Notes under the pieces: model-generated
What the model saw: only the letters and a program-made list of their open reading frames with translations
The model's database searches: none
Told to the model about the DNA's origin: nothing
Assembly: GCF_038502225.1 (NCBI RefSeq)
Contig: NC_091357.1
Coordinates: forward strand, 4,074,130-4,138,129
Source of the DNA: Cherax quadricarinatus
Lineage: Eukaryota > Arthropoda > Malacostraca > Decapoda > Parastacidae
Length of the DNA stretch: 64,000 nucleotides
Direction: 5' to 3'
In this document: one piece after another, positions 21,780 to 32,429 of the stretch
How the letters are laid out: every line of letters begins with the position of its first letter
How positions within the stretch are numbered: the first letter of the stretch is position 1
Translations under genes and position numbers: made by a program

Positions 21780-22445
21780 CTCCATCCTATCATCAATTTC
21801 CCCTCCCTGTCCTATCCATCCTACCATAAATTCCCCCTCCCTGTCCTGTCCAACCTACCATCAGTTCCCCCCTCCCTGTCCTGTCCATCCTACCATCAGT
21901 TCCCCCTCCTTGTCCTGTCCATCCTACCATCAATTCACCCTCCTTGTCCTGTCCATCCTACCATCAATTCACCCTCCCTGTCCTGTCCATCGTACCATCA
22001 ATTCCCCCTCCCTGTCCTGTCCATCCTACCATCAATTCCCCCTCCCTGTCCTGTCCATCCTACCATCAATTCCCCCTCCCTTCCCTGTCCATCCTACCAT
22101 CAGTTCCCTCTCCTTGTCCTGTCCATCCTACCATAAATTCCCCCTCCCTGTCCTGTCCATCCTACCATCAATTCCCCCTTCCTGTCCATCCTACCATCAA
22201 TTCCCCCCACCCTGTCCTGTCCATCCTACCATCAGTTCCCCCTCCCTGTCCTGTCCATCCTACCATCAATTCCCCCTCCCTGTCCTGTCCATCCTACCAT
22301 CAATTCCCCCTCCCTGTCCTGTCCATCCAACCATAAATTCCCCCTCCCTGTCCTCTCCATCCCACCATCAGTTCCCCCTCCCTGTCCTGTCCCTCCTACC
22401 ATCAGTTCCCCCTCCCTTTCCTTCCCATCCAACGTTCATCTCCCC
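21780..22445. repeat. 34-bp minisatellite, about 19 units
   Basis: Unit ATTCCCCCTCCCTGTCCTGT plus CCATCCTACCATCA. The long proline/serine frame cycles through three readings every 102 bp, as expected for a 34-bp unit without stops. Confidence 0.95.
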
Positions 22446-22899
22446 CTCCCTCTCCCCATCCCTAAGTTAGCCCTCCCCTCCCCACCTATAGTGAGGGTGG
22501 TGGAGGGGTGTTGGGGTGTCTGGGGGTGCTGGGCAGTATTTACTCACCACCTCAGCCACGCGGAACTTCTCTCACACAGTCATAATTGAAAGCTTTATTA
22601 AATTTGGCAGTTTGATTTTGACCGCCGGCGGTGTGTGTAGGCAGTGGGGGAAGGAGGGGGTGAGAATGGGGGGAGGGGCAGGGCAAGGGTGGGGGGGTGC
22701 AGAAGGTGGGCGAGACGGGTGAAACGTGATATTGATGTGGGAGTTAATGACTGATATTATTTGATGTTCCTTCCCTGTTAGGTGTTCTTGTACATTCCAG
22801 AGAGAGAATCAGGCCTATATTCACATAGACATTAGGCCTACGTTCACTAAACTCGTATCAGGCAGACATCAGGTAGGAGATGCAGTATCCCCCCCCCCA

Positions 22900-23215
22900 A
22901 TGAAAAGCAGGGGCGCCACGAGTACATTAAGAGGCAACACAGTGTCAGGGGCCCAAGACTTGTCAACTGCCTCCCAGCATACATAAGGGGGATTACCAAT
23001 AAACCCCTGGCTGCTTTCAAGAAGGCGCTGGACAGGCACCAGCCGGGTTGTGGTTCGTATGTCGGTTTGTGCGCGGCCAGCAATGACAGCCTTGTTCATC
23101 AGGCCCTGATCCACCGTGAGGCCTGGTCACAGACCGGGCCGCGGGGGCATTGACCCCCGAAACCCTCTCCAGGTATACTCCAGGCCTATGTTCACTCAAC
23201 TTGTAGCAGACACAC
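22900..23215 (+). pseudogene. LINE A C-terminal and 3' UTR fragment
   Basis: Starts at TGAAAAGCAGGGGCGCCACG and includes blocks equal to VRGPRLVN.LP, ITNKPLAAFKKALDR and QPGCGSYVGL. It then runs into the 3' sequence GGGGCATTGACCCCCGAAA and CTCCAGGTATACTCCAGG. Confidence 0.7.
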
Positions 23216-23267
23216 AGACCTGTGTTCACTAAAATTGTATCAGGCAGACATTAGGCCTATGTGAGAT

Positions 23268-23330
23268 GTCAGGCATGATCTTAGTTCTAAAACCAGCATG
23301 GTTGTAGAACTGTACGATCATGCCTGACAC
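23268..23330. repeat. Inverted repeat at the 5' break of a LINE A copy
   Basis: TGTCAGGCATGATC...AGTTCT is mirrored by AGAACTGTACGATCATGCCTGACA. The right arm is LINE A coding sequence (equivalent to RSCLSQLL). The left arm is an inverted duplicate. Confidence 0.8.
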
Positions 23331-24345
23331 AGCTGCTGAACAATTATGACAGAATTACGGAGGACTTGGAAGACAACCAAAACGCTGATATGATGTACAC
23401 AGATTTTGCAAAGTAGTTTCACACATGGGGTGACTGCACACAAAATGAGTCATAGGCATTACGGAGAAGGTAGGCAGATTGATTTTCAGATTTCTAACAT
23501 AGAACACAGAGTAGTAGTAAACAAAGCGAAATTCAGCATCAGCGAAGTAAAAAGCTCAGTTCCCCAAGGCTCTGTCCTGGTACCTCTTCTGTTTCTTAAA
23601 ATCGTAGCAGACATAAACACCCATCACAGTTTTGTATTATTTGTAGAAAAACGTCAGCTGACGTTTCTTGCAAAACACAAAGTAAACTAAGTGAAGACAG
23701 CCAGGAAGATGACGGGGTGGGTAATGAGAACTTTCAAAACAAGGAAAATAATGCCAATGGCAACACTTTTCAAACCACTAGTGTTTCCTCATTTGGAATG
23801 TTGTTCAGTGTTGACGGCCCCGTTCAGGGATGGAGAAATATCAGAGCTGAAACAAATACAGATCGTTTACGGCCCACATAGAACCAATAAAGCATTTAAA
23901 CTACTGGGAACGCCTTAAAATCTTAACTATGTACACAGTGGAGCAGAAGAGACACATGATGATATATACCTGGAAAGTACATGAGGACCTGGTCCCAAAC
24001 CTGCACACTGTCGTAACAGCATTATGGAGTGGGAGATATGGGAGGAAATGCAAAATAAACCCAGTGGGAACAATAAGGGAACACTGTATCAACATCCGTG
24101 GCCCCAGACTATTCAGCATCTTACCAAAAGATATCAGAAATGCTGCAGGAACAAGTGTAGAAGTCTTTAAGACGAAACTAGACGAGTATCTTTATCAGGT
24201 GCCAGATCAACCAGGCTGTGATGGATACGTGGGTCACCGGGCCTCCAGCAGCAACAGCCTGGTTGATCAGGCAAGCACCAGACGAGATTGGCTCATGACC
24301 GGGCTCCGGGAGTAGAGAAACTCTTGGAAATTGTCGAAGGTATGT
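23310..24345 (+). pseudogene. LINE A palm to C-terminus
   Basis: In order: RITEDLEDNQNADMMYTDFAK (motif A, then a stop), KAKFSISEVKSSVPQGSVL and PLLFLKIVADINT. A frame with KMTGWVMRTFKTRKIMPMATL and PLVFPHLECCSVLTAPFRDGEISEL follows, then a frame with EDLVPNLHTVVTALWSGRYGRKC, TIREHCINIRGPRLFSILPKDI and PDQPGCDGYVG. The YADD-bearing part is deleted near 23650, so it could not polymerise. This shows the LINE A C-terminal layout best. Confidence 0.8.
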
Positions 24346-24572
24346 TCACTTCTAGCAGACAGAATATAGGCCTATGTTATTTTTCCTTGACTCTCTCTTT
24401 CATTCTCTCTCTCTCCCCCTCCTTCATGCTATCTCCCTCAATCTCTTCCCCCTTTTCTCACTCATTTTCCTTCTTGGCCCGCCTCCATCTCTCTCCCCTC
24501 TCCCTCCCCTCCCTCTCCCTCTACTTCCCCTCAGTTCACAGCAGTAGATAAGACCTTCCTCTCCTTCCAAAT

Positions 24573-24836
<264 letters not shown>

Positions 24837-25279
24837 GCTCATCTACTCTTTATCATTTCTCTTTACCTTTTATATATCTTTAATTTTTCTCTTTATTTAC
24901 ATTTTCTGGCTTTGTTTTAATTTCCTGTTTTATTCCATACCCTTCCCTCACCTTTATTGTTGACCCCTCACTTTTCCCCTCATCTTTATTGTTGACCCTC
25001 ACTTTTCCCCTCATTATTGTTGACCCTCTTTCTTCCTTTCATTGTTTACCTCCCACTACCCTCATCTTTATTTACCTCACACTCCTCCCTTCATCTCTAC
25101 CTTATTGTTTACTTCTCACTCCCCATCTTTGTTTACTTTAGTATTTACTTTTCCCCTCGGTCACCCTTCCACCTTTTCCCTTCGAGCCTATTTCACCCAG
25201 GCCTATCCTCTTTATCTGTTCTCCAGGCTTTTCCCTTTACACTCTCCCCCTCACGCTCTTATCACACTTTCCCCTCACA

Positions 25280-25397
25280 CTTTCCCCTTACACTCTCCCC
25301 CTCACTCCCTCCCCCTCACTCCCTCCCCCTCACTCCCTCCCCCTCACTCCCTCCCCCTCACTCCCTCCCCCTCACTCCCTCCCCCTCACTCCCTTAC
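25280..25397. repeat. 12-bp minisatellite
   Basis: CCCCTCACTCCCT-type unit repeated about nine times. Confidence 0.9.
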
Positions 25398-25454
25398 ACT
25401 TCCGCAATGTGTATGTGTGTGTATATATGTATACATGTATAAGTGTATATGCCA

Positions 25455-25652
25455 ACCATTGGGGATTTGATAGCTCTAGGCCTTTCGTGTTGCAAGCAAC
25501 ACAAGAGATTACAATGTTGCAGAAATGAGTAAGAAGTCCAGGTAGATCCGTTCAAGACTAGCCAGAATGAGATGGCATCAAGGAGAACAGTGCCAGGTGC
25601 CAGAAAGATGAAGGCAAGATATTAAAACACTAGCAATAGACGTATATAAAAG

Positions 25653-25730
<78 letters not shown>
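25455..25730. repeat. Dispersed repeat followed by a TA run
   Basis: 25465-25530 is the second copy of the repeat at 6690-6760. A TA microsatellite of about 37 pairs occupies 25657-25730 and directly joins the SINE palindrome. Confidence 0.7.
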
Positions 25731-25735
<5 letters not shown>

Positions 25736-26081
25736 GAAATCATGAAAAAAGTGATTTTAAATCATTTGCCAAACTGCGGCAGGCCAGGATTCGACCCTAC
25801 GAACGTTTCACCGCCTCCAGAGACATCTTATTGAGGTGAGTATTCAAACAGGAGGAGGCTGGAATTAATCCTTGAGATACCACTGCCACGAGTGTCCTCG
25901 GATCACGAGAAAAACATGTAGCTCAGCTGCATGCTTGATTCTTGTAGGATCGGTGGTGCTGAGGTAAGGTGATGCGTACATTGTGCTGTCTTTGGAGGCA
26001 GTACAAGGTTCGTAGGTTCGAGTCCTGACCTGCCGCAGTTTGGTAAATGATTTAAAATCACTTGTTTCGTGATTTCATTAA
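25731..26081. mobile_element. Head-to-head tRNA-Pro-like SINE pair
   Basis: The right half (about 25950-26045, plus strand) reads like a tRNA. It has a D-arm-like GCTGAGGTAAGGTG, an anticodon stem CTGTC/GGCAG around loop TTTGGAG (anticodon TGG), and a perfect B-box GGTTCGAGTCC at 26015-26025. The left part (about 25773-25830) is the 3' half of the same tRNA in reverse. The outer flanks TTAATGAAATCA and TGATTTCATTAA complete an inverted repeat (25731-25830 with 25995-26081). About 115 bp of other sequence separates the inner ends. Confidence 0.75.
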
Positions 26082-26114
26082 TTATATATATATATATATA
26101 TTTACACCTGTGTA

Positions 26115-27105
26115 AATTGTGGGACCCATAGCCGAGTCGCTGGAACAGAAAACTAACCATCCTGGGATCCCTAGTTACCCTGATGAGTCTTTTGCCTAGC
26201 TCCTTAAGGAACTTAGATGCACTCTTTCCCCATGAGCCAAGGGTCTGAGCCTATGGGAACAAACATATGATGGGCAAGTTCTCCATATTTTCTAAACATT
26301 TGGGACTCCCTGAAGCTGGCGGCTGCCCTTCCTTCCTCCCTGCTGTATTGGAGATAAGTATCAGCCAAGGTAGATGCACATGTGTAGTCCCACACCACCT
26401 GCTTGCCATCCGTCCAGGCTTGAAGGGTGATACCTTCAGATCTGCATAGTTTGGGTGACTCCCTTATTGCTGGGCATCCGACTGTTGCGAGGCTCCTGTT
26501 GATAATGTCATTAACCTCTTCATGCCTTGCAGTCTTTCCTCAGATTTACGGCACACAAGGACATGGTACCGGAATTGGTCTGCTGCTTCACTGCCACAAA
26601 TACACCTGTGTTCGGCGAGAATAGGGGCGGCAAGTCAAAGGGCAACACCAATGCGGATGGTCTGTGGGTCGAGCCGTGTGCCAAGGCTGGAGTTGGGAAC
26701 AGCCAACAGAAAGTCCCCTGCATGAGGAGCTCTCACTGCCAGGAGGTGGGCTCTGTTCTTCCTCGACACACTCTGAAGCATTGTTGAGGCTATATTCTCT
26801 ACTACTGGGGCATCCCATTGTGACTGTAGTTGTTGGAGAGAGCAGGTCTAGCGTCAGAGCCCATTAGATTATCACAGATCATGGCTCCGTCAACGAACAT
26901 TTGGTCATGGACTCTAATCTTGTGCTTCAGATGTTCAGGAAGAATCGCTGCTACAAGTCCACTGGATGCAACACATAAGGACAGGAAAGCAGGTAGCGCA
27001 ATCTGTGATGACTTGCGGACACCAATGCCTCCTAGTCTGACTGGAAGTGTAGCTTGGTTCCACTGCCCGTCTTCTAGAGTAAGGTTAAGTACTTTCATAA
27101 AAATC
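26115..27105 (-). pseudogene. Reverse-transcriptase tail with CCHC finger and restriction-like endonuclease region
   Basis: Read on the minus strand from 27100 down, a first frame gives WNQATLPVRLGGIGVRKSSQ, LPAFLSLCVASSGLVAAIL and ARPALSNNYS. After a frame change comes APHAGDFLLAVPNSSLGTRL, then HRCICGSEAADQFRYHVLVC (near 26550-26612), a CxCG...H...C finger. A third frame (26398 to 26213) reads VWDYTCASTLADTYLQY, EEGRAAASFRESQMFRKYG and FVPIGSD. The end has FLFQRLG. I know this order from invertebrate retroelement proteins, where the VWD block belongs to a PD-(D/E)XK-type nuclease. The usual RPDG block before it is deleted here (RSEGITL). The exact clade is not certain. Frameshifts make it dead. 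Confidence 0.65.
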
Positions 27106-27211
27106 TGCCTCAGGATACTGTCATATTCGTGCAGTATAGGGTTATCATATAGATATATTTTATTACATAATACATTGCTGGTACAAGGATGGCATATACA
27201 AGAGGTTTGAG

Positions 27212-27212
<1 letters not shown>

Positions 27213-27308
<96 letters not shown>
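27213..27308. repeat. TA microsatellite
   Basis: About 48 TA pairs with two TG interruptions near 27284-27292. A CT run follows at 27500-27538. Confidence 0.95.
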
Positions 27309-27493
27309 AGCACACTGTGTGTGTTCCTTCTACACATTTTCTTTGCGTTAGAGTGGCTTCTGGTTAGTGTGACCTGTAGTGGTAGTGATGGCGTTATCTC
27401 TAGTAATAACGGAAGGGTTATAGCGTGTGTGAGGAAGACACACACTGTATTGTTGTGGTGATTCACCCTTGTCTCCTTGCCTCCCTCCCTCCC

Positions 27494-27540
<47 letters not shown>

Positions 27541-27789
27541 AGCAAGGCTGTAAGGATAATACCTACGGTATGGGCCCAGTTTTCGCAATAAATGTTCTTC
27601 CTAAATGTTGAAGCAACATGGATCTCGTAGATAAATGGCCTGGCTTAATCATTTTAGTAAATATTTGTTTAGGCTTGTGTAAATGGCGTACAGATAATCC
27701 TGTTTTTTTTTACATTGGTCTTGAGGGGACACACGTTATTGGTCCTTTAAAAAATGTCTTTAAATTTAAATACTGAGCTTTATTTCTGT

Positions 27790-27930
27790 TTAACATTGCT
27801 TTGAACCGTGTTAATGTTGTCAGTACTTTGAACCGTGTTAATGTTGTCAGTACTTTGAACCGTGTTAGTGTTGATGTCAGTGCTTTGAGCAGTATTAGTG
27901 TTGATGTTACTGCCTTGAACCTTGTATGTT
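27790..27930. repeat. Short degenerate tandem repeat, 27-30 bp
   Basis: About five units of TTGAACCGTGTTAATGTTG plus TCAGTACT, diverging to the right. Confidence 0.8.
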
Positions 27931-27944
27931 TTGATGTCACCGCA

Positions 27945-28470
27945 TTAGAACGTAAGAAAGATACACTATAATCTACACCTGTAAATTTGGTTCCAAATCC
28001 GCACACAAATCATTCCCATGAAAGTACTAAGAGGCTTGACAGACGGTGCAAAATACCCCCTGTGAAAAGCAGAGATGCAGTGAGTACACTATGGGGAAAC
28101 TCAATAAGTATGAAGGGACCAAGACTCTTCAATGTCCTCCCTTCTTGCTTAAGGGGGATAGTCAATAGACCCCTGGTTGTCTTCAAGAGAGAACTAGACA
28201 AATTCTTAGTCATTCCCTGATCAGCAGGGCTGTGATGCTTCTGTTGCACTTCATGTGGCTAGCATCAACAATCTGATTCGTCTATCCACCGGGAGGCATG
28301 ATCTGGGACCGGGCCGCGAGTGTGTTGACCCTCGCAACACTTCTCTGGTATACTGTAGGTGGGTATATACCTCTAATATACCTTTGACTGCAGAGAGTTT
28401 TTGTACTCTGAGCCCGGACTTGGGCCAGGCTCGTCTGGTGTTTACCTGAGCAACCAGGTATAGTAGGAAA
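27945..28470 (+). pseudogene. LINE A C-terminal fragment plus 3' end
   Basis: Blocks equal to ERKKDTL.STPVNLVPNPHTNH and KRLDRRCKIPPVKSRDAVST, then MKGPRLFNVLPSCLRGIVN and VVFKRELDKFL. A 3' section follows with GGGACCGGGCCGCGAGTGTG. From about 28375 an oppositely oriented LINE A 3' block begins (GGGCCAGGCTCGTCTGGTG). Confidence 0.75.
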
Positions 28471-28479
28471 CCTTCTACA

Positions 28480-28835
28480 GGTCATCCTTGAGGAAGAAAT
28501 CTGGCAAGGGGCTCAAATTCAAGGCCTATATAAATGTATTGGAGCTCGAAGGGTTAGTTGAAGTGTGATGTCAGCACACGTGTGACAAGACAGTTATTGA
28601 GTGAATGATGGTGAATGTGTTTCCTTTCTATATATATAAAAAGTTCTTTTTTTTTCTTAATTAAAATATTAAAAAATACTCATAAAGAAAAACATAAATG
28701 AACACATCTCTTGTTAAATTTTGTCATAAATTTTGATGTTGTATGTAAAAAAAAGTCCTGTTTTATTCGTAATATTACAAAAGTAATCATAAAAGCAGAA
28801 ATAAACACAGCTTTTGTTAAATTTTGTTAATTTAA
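28480..28835. other. AT-rich unassigned stretch
   Basis: Two AT-rich blocks (about 28640-28725 and 28735-28830) share AAAATA.T.ATAAA..A.AAATAAACACA and TTGTTAAATTTTGT, suggesting an old duplication. No gene is seen. Confidence 0.45.
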
Positions 28836-28839
28836 TATG

Positions 28840-29215
28840 TTTATTATGCACCTCATACCCATCCTGTGGGCAGTAGTCAAAAGATTACAGAGGTACATAA
28901 TTGGTCCAGGGACTGGACTCCAAAGTTTTGATAGCTGAGCAAGTTACAGAGGTAATGAACTCACAATTTACAAAGGTAATGAGCTCACAATTTACAAAGG
29001 TAATGAACTCCAGGTAGGTCTGGTCACAATCATGACAAGTTACAATGGTATTTACAGATTACAGAGGTACGTAATGGGTCCAGGGACTGGGCCCCACAAA
29101 GTTTTGATAGCTGAACTAGGTACAAGGGTAATGAACTCACAAGTTACAAAGGTAATGAATCCTGTAAGAATGGTTACTTACGTTTATACATGGGTACAAT
29201 CATGAACAAATTATA
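28840..29215. repeat. Dispersed repeat with internal duplication
   Basis: The block GGTCCAGGGACTGG...AAAGTTTTGATAGCTGA occurs twice (28905 and 29070). Between and after are several copies of TTACAAAGGTAATGAACTCAC. The repeat family is familiar from decapod genomes from memory; the class is unknown. Confidence 0.55.
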
Positions 29216-29287
29216 GAGTAATGAGCAATTCACCCTTCCACACCCGGTCACAACTGTAATGAGTTATTAGTGCAAATATTGATTGTT

Positions 29288-29417
<130 letters not shown>

Positions 29418-30224
29418 AGCTTTGACTCATTTTTGTAAGGCATCGTAAGTTGCAGCATCGAGACACTGTATGTCCTCTTCTGGCTTCTTAAACATTATGT
29501 TTTCCTTAAACCAAACTATTTCGTATGCCAAGTGTTTATTTCTGACTTCGATAAGTTAGTTAGAAAATTGTCAGTAAATACCTGTCATTTTTTGTTTGGT
29601 GGTGGGGAGGGGAGGGAGAGCTATTAGTGACCTTGTAGGATAATCACCGCGCCTATTGCATCTTATTGTCCTCATTTACATAATGACTTAATGTTAAGTG
29701 GCTGGTTTGTTGAGCGTTGCTTTGGGGCGTTGTGGTGGGGACGGAGGTGGTAGAGGGCGTCTCTGTCACACATGTTACTTTGTAATGATGAGAAACACCT
29801 CGCATCACCTCTCATCACCTCTCCTCACCTGCATCTTTCCTCATGTCTCTCACCTCTCGTCTTGGCCTGTTTTTTTCCTCGCGTCTCTCACCTCCCTTCT
29901 TGTCCTATTCTTCTAATTACGTCTCTCACCTCTGCTCACGTCTCTCACTTCTCCTCACGGCTCCTTCTCGACATTTTTATTTTAAGTGTTTTTTAATGAG
30001 ACTTCTGGAGTTGTTACACACTGTCACAACATTCTCCAGGGATTTCTTAATGGAACTAGAAGCCAACACTGTGTGTGTGTGTGTGTGTGTAAAGCAGATC
30101 TAGGTAACATTCAGTGATGATGGTGATGAAGGCATCACTTTCAGTAATGACGAATATGTAATCGGTTATGTATCAGCGTTAATTATATTGTCATAATTAC
30201 TTTTACTGTCTTCACTTCCTAGGC

Positions 30225-31080
30225 AGATGGATTTTCGGGTTCCTAACACACAGAAAACAAAAAGTATAAGTAAACAGAGCAAAATCCAGCATCAGCGAGA
30301 TGCAAAGCTCAGTTCCCCAAGGCACTGTCCTGGCACCTCTGCTGTTTCTCATCCTCATAGCAGACAGATAAAAACACCCGTCACAGTTTTGTATCATTTT
30401 GTAGATGCCACTAAAATAAGCATGAAAGTCACTTCGGTAGAGGACACTGATAAATTACAGGAAGATATAAGCAGTGTTTTCCAGTGGGCAGTGGAGAAAA
30501 TGACGTTTAGGGTGATAAGTCCCAGCTTAGATACGGAAAGAATGAAGAACTCGACAGCAACACTGCATACAGAACTCAAGAGGATTTTCACATAAAACGA
30601 CAGGAACACTTGAAAGATCTGGGAATAATTGTCAGATCACCTTTCTTTCAAAGAACATAAGACAAAACTTATGACAGCCAAGAGGATGACAGTGTGGGTA
30701 ATGAGAACCTTCAAAAGAAGGGAAATAGTGCGAATGGTAACTCTTTTTCAAATTGCTAGTGCTCCCTTATTTGGAATATTGTTCAGTGTTGACGGCCCCG
30801 TTAAAGGCAGGAGAAATATCAGAGCTTGAACAAATACAAAGGCCAATATTGTCAAAGTGCCACACTTAGATCCACTTCGAGGACAGCGTGAAACAAGCTT
30901 TTATGCCACAAGACGGGCAGAAAACAGCAACTTCACTCTGGCTGTACCCTTCTCCAGAACATAACTTCATCTGAGATCATTTATCCCCAGGATGACTCGA
31001 GTATGGAACACATTCGCACAGCATAATGATGCCAACGAGAAGTCAGTTGATCAAATGAAAATGCTGGCACACAGATACCT
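30225..31080 (+). pseudogene. LINE A, palm and downstream region
   Basis: Starts in the segment after motif A (RQMDFRVPNTQKT), then has PKALSWHLCCFSSS in a shifted frame where intact copies have the PQG block. VTVLYHFVDATKISMKVTSV carries a decayed FADD (FVDA). EDTDKLQEDISSVFQWAVEK and MSDHLSFKEHKTKLMTAKRM follow. From about 30858 comes VPHLDPLRGQRETSFYATRR and PRMTRVWNTFAQH, a tail type different from LINE A, so two families are joined here. Confidence 0.75.
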
Positions 31081-31670
31081 GGAGGTTATTCCGGGGATCA
31101 ACGCCCCCGCGGCCCGGTCCATGACCAGGCCTCCCGATGGATCAGGGCCTGATCAACTAGGCTGTTACTGCTGGCCGCACGCAGTCCAACGTACGAGCCA
31201 CAGCCCGGCTGATCCGGCACTGACTTTAGGTATCTGTCCAGCTCTCTTGAAGGCAGCCAGGGGTTTATTGGCAATTCCCCTAATGCTTGATGGGAGGCTG
31301 TTGAATAGTTTTGGGCCCCGGACACTTATGGTGTTTTCTCTTAGTGTACCAATGGCGCCCCTACTTTTTATTGGCGGCATTTTGCATCGCCTGCCCAGTC
31401 TTTTACTTTCGTAGGGAGTGATTTCTGTGTGCAGATTTGGGACCATTCCTTCCAAGATTTTCCAAGTGTAGATTATGATATATCTCTCCCTCCTGCGTTC
31501 CAACGAGTACAAGTCAAGTGCTTCCAAGCGTTCCCAGTAGTTAAGGTGCTTGACAGAACTTATACGTGCAGTAAAGGATCTCTGTTTACTCTCTAGATCT
31601 GCGATTTCACCTGCTTTGAATGGAGATGTTAATGTACAGCAGTATTCCAGCCTGTATTCCAGGCTGTGGT
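31080..31670 (-). pseudogene. LINE A C-terminus, best preserved tail
   Basis: A single minus-strand frame covers most of the tail: LEYCCTLTSPFKAGEIADLE, HLNYWERLEALDLYSLERRR, IIIYTWKILEGMVPNLHTEI, KRLGRRCKMPPIKSRGAIGT, SVRGPKLFNSLPSSIRG and SAGSAGLWLVRWTACGQQ. A one-base change after FKRA shifts the end, where DRYLKSVPDQPGCGSYVG is read. The long intact stretch suggests a younger copy than its neighbours. Confidence 0.8.
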
Positions 31671-31799
31671 AAATATGTTGGGCAGCGGGCTTCCAACAGC
31701 ACCAACCTGGTTGACCAGACAAACACCAGAAGAGCTTGACCAGTGGCTCTGGGAGTAGAAAAAATCTCGGAATTCATCGAAGATAAAGGTTCTACAATC

Positions 31800-31995
31800 A
31801 TCACAACAACCAGTACCACCACCCTCTGGTACCACAGACCACTAGTACCACAACCAGTACTACCGTCACTCCCACTAGTACCACAACCAGTACTACCGTC
31901 ACTCCCACTAGTACCACAACCAGTACTACCGTCACTCCCACTAGTACCACAACCAGTACTACCGTCACTCCCACTAGTACCACAACCACCACCTC
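31800..31995. repeat. 33-bp minisatellite, about 5 units
   Basis: Unit CTAGTACCACAACCAGTACT plus ACCGTCACTCCCA. The left neighbour 31660-31790 is a short plus-strand LINE A 3' tail. Confidence 0.92.
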
Positions 31996-32129
31996 TGAAG
32001 GTCACCAGGAGAGCTCAACTCTGGGTTTATAAAAGCTCCACTACGCTACCTGAATGATGGTGGTCAGTTGTGGAGGCTGAGAGCCATTGAGATGACAGCA
32101 TCTGTGAACACCCACCACAAACCTTTCAT

Positions 32130-32135
32130 AGCATC

Positions 32136-32174
<39 letters not shown>

Positions 32175-32275
32175 GCCTCTGTTTTTCTCTCTCTCCCCTC
32201 CTTTTCCTCCCTCCATCCTCTCTTACCCACTCACTTCCCTACCTTTCTTAACCACATTCTTCCCTCCTCTCTCTG
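32130..32275. repeat. CT-rich simple sequence
   Basis: CT run at 32139-32171, then a pyrimidine-rich stretch. Confidence 0.85.
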
Positions 32276-32429
32276 CTTCACTGAGGTATTTAACAGATGC
32301 GATCATGGTGTGACAGCATAAAACAAGGACAGTAAGTATTAAGAAAAATAGAGAAAATGGATATTTCATTTTCTAAGTAAGAGAATCAAATTAATGGTAC
32401 TTAACAAGAAATATTCAGGGTTAGCATAA

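Noticed and set aside
25950..26045. Functional tRNA-Pro gene
   Set aside because: The anticodon loop and B-box look good. The acceptor and D-arm regions do not pair well, and the unit is embedded in a mirrored, repeat-like flank, so a SINE head is more likely.
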